A DNA stretch of 64,000 nucleotides from Halobacteriovoraceae bacterium (lineage in GTDB: Bacteria > Bdellovibrionota > Bacteriovoracia > Bacteriovoracales > Bacteriovoracaceae): assembly GCA_002711995.1 (NCBI GenBank), contig PASN01000018.1:1-64000 (forward strand), given 5' to 3'. Positions 63,290-64,000 of the stretch are shown piece by piece. The position numbers were made by a program, and so were the translations under genes. The notes beneath the pieces were generated by a model, which saw nothing but the letters and a program-made list of their open reading frames with translations, was not told the DNA's origin and ran no database searches. How positions within the stretch are numbered: position 1 is the first letter of the stretch; every line of letters starts with the position of its first letter.

Positions 63290-64000
63290 ATGAACGAAAA
63301 AGACTATTCATTAGCTCTTGATGTCGGCACCACTAAAGTATGTGCTATTTTAGGCGCTCAAACCTCCGAAAATATTGACGGTTATGAGATTATTGGTGTT
63401 GGCTCCCACCCTAGCTACGGCCTTAAAAAAGGCTCAGTGGTAAATATTGATAAAACTGTAAGATCGATTAGATGTGCTATAGAAGAGGCCAAAATGATGG
63501 CCGGCCTATCTGAAATCAGATCTGCAACCCTTGGAATTGCTGGAAATCACATCTACTGCTTCAATAGTTCGGGTGTTGTTGCCGTAAAAGGCGAAGAAAT
63601 AACAAATGAAGACGTTGAAAGGGTTGTTGAAGCCGCTAAGGCGGTATTGATTCCTACTGATAGAGAAGTTCTTCATGTGATTCCTCAAGAATTCAGAGTT
63701 GATTCAACTAGCGGGGTAAAAGACCCTGTAGGAATGTGTGGTTCTAGACTTGAAGCTCATGTTCATATTGTCACTGGTAAAACTCCACTTATTCAAAACC
63801 TTATTAAGTGCGTTGAAGCTTCAGGCATTGAGGCCAAGGATATCGTGCTCCAGCCAATAGCTTCATCAAGGTCTGTTTTAACTCCCGAAGAGAAAGATCT
63901 TGGAGTTGTACTTGTTGATATTGGGGGGGGACAACTGATTTGGCCGTCTGGAAAGATGGAAGCCTCGCCCACTCTCAAATCATTCCAGTTGGCGGCAACC
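63290..64000 (+). CDS. ftsA: Cell division protein FtsA, partial, with frameshift in a G8 run
   Basis: FtsA is the actin-like protein that tethers FtsZ to the membrane. The reading frame starts MNEKDYSLALDVGTTKVCAIL with AAGGA upstream, and contains VVNIDKTVRSIRCAIEEAK, IGIAGNHI-type and EVLHVIPQEFRVD segments, the 1C and 2A features of FtsA. At 63923-63930 eight G follow GAT ATT. The raw frame then reads GGGQLIWPSG, but with one more G it reads GGGTTDLAVWKDGSLAHSQ, the normal FtsA phosphate-2 motif. So one base is missing, by error or by phase-type slippage. The gene runs off the window. Confidence 0.93.
   Translation, partial: MNEKDYSLALDVGTTKVCAILGAQTSENIDGYEIIGVGSHPSYGLKKGSVVNIDKTVRSIRCAIEEAKMMAGLSEIRSATLGIAGNHIYCFNSSGVVAVKGEEITNEDVERVVEAAKAVLIPTDREVLHVIPQEFRVDSTSGVKDPVGMCGSRLEAHVHIVTGKTPLIQNLIKCVEASGIEAKDIVLQPIASSRSVLTPEEKDLGVVLVDIGGGQLIWPSGKMEASPTLKSFQLAAT

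Overview
The window is AT-rich, gene-dense and reads as one end-to-end chromosomal segment around the replication origin of a Gram-negative bacterium. The best guess is a marine predatory member of the Bdellovibrionota (Bacteriovorax/Halobacteriovorax-like). This rests on gene content: a Ras-like MglA GTPase paired with a roadblock protein downstream of dnaX-ybaB-recR, a lipoprotein and periplasmic repertoire, a meso-DAP-type MurE, and an ATP synthase c subunit carrying a sodium-site signature. The assignment is inference; no 16S gene is present.

Layout. 1-3366 (minus): mnmE, yidC, rnpA, rpmH, the classic origin-flanking operon, without yidD. 3367-5767: dnaA and an origin region with DnaA boxes and an AT-rich unwinding element. 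5768-15266 (plus): dnaN-recF-gyrB-gyrA, a TPR lipoprotein, two small membrane proteins and the F0 genes atpB-atpE. 15316-21486 (minus): mfd, two parvulin-type periplasmic chaperones and pdxA, which carries one in-frame stop. 21568-30822 (plus): a translationally coupled run of seven membrane proteins, several resembling the membrane arm of complex I/hydrogenase-4 with no recognisable electron-transfer subunit, then a GYF-like/TPR protein and serS. 30873-31067: two tRNA-Ser genes directly after serS. 31144-44241: a mixed region with two GT-C glycosyltransferases, a CYTH-YecM fusion, a periplasmic binding protein, a histidine kinase, tadA, tRNA-Arg and a third tRNA-Ser, two PAP2 phosphatases, and a secreted protein with a possible clan CD (caspase-like) Cys/His pair. 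44295-49549: SRP RNA, dnaX, ybaB, recR, roadblock, mglA, dksA-like and mtnP. 49549-64000: the dcw cell-wall/division cluster, rsmH-ftsL-ftsI-murE-murF-mraY-murD-ftsW-murG-murC-murB-ftsQ-ftsA, running off the end.

Main points for follow-up: an octapeptide tandem repeat in MnmE where the C-terminal helices should be; the complex I-like membrane operon; a MurD homologue lacking several otherwise invariant catalytic residues while its sister ligases are canonical; a perfect 14-bp inverted repeat covering the ftsW start codon; an A10 tract in dnaX positioned to make a short gamma form; a CYTH-YecM fusion; and the secreted caspase-like protein. Two lesions (the pdxA amber codon and a one-base deficit in a G8 run in ftsA) could be real mutations or sequencing errors.
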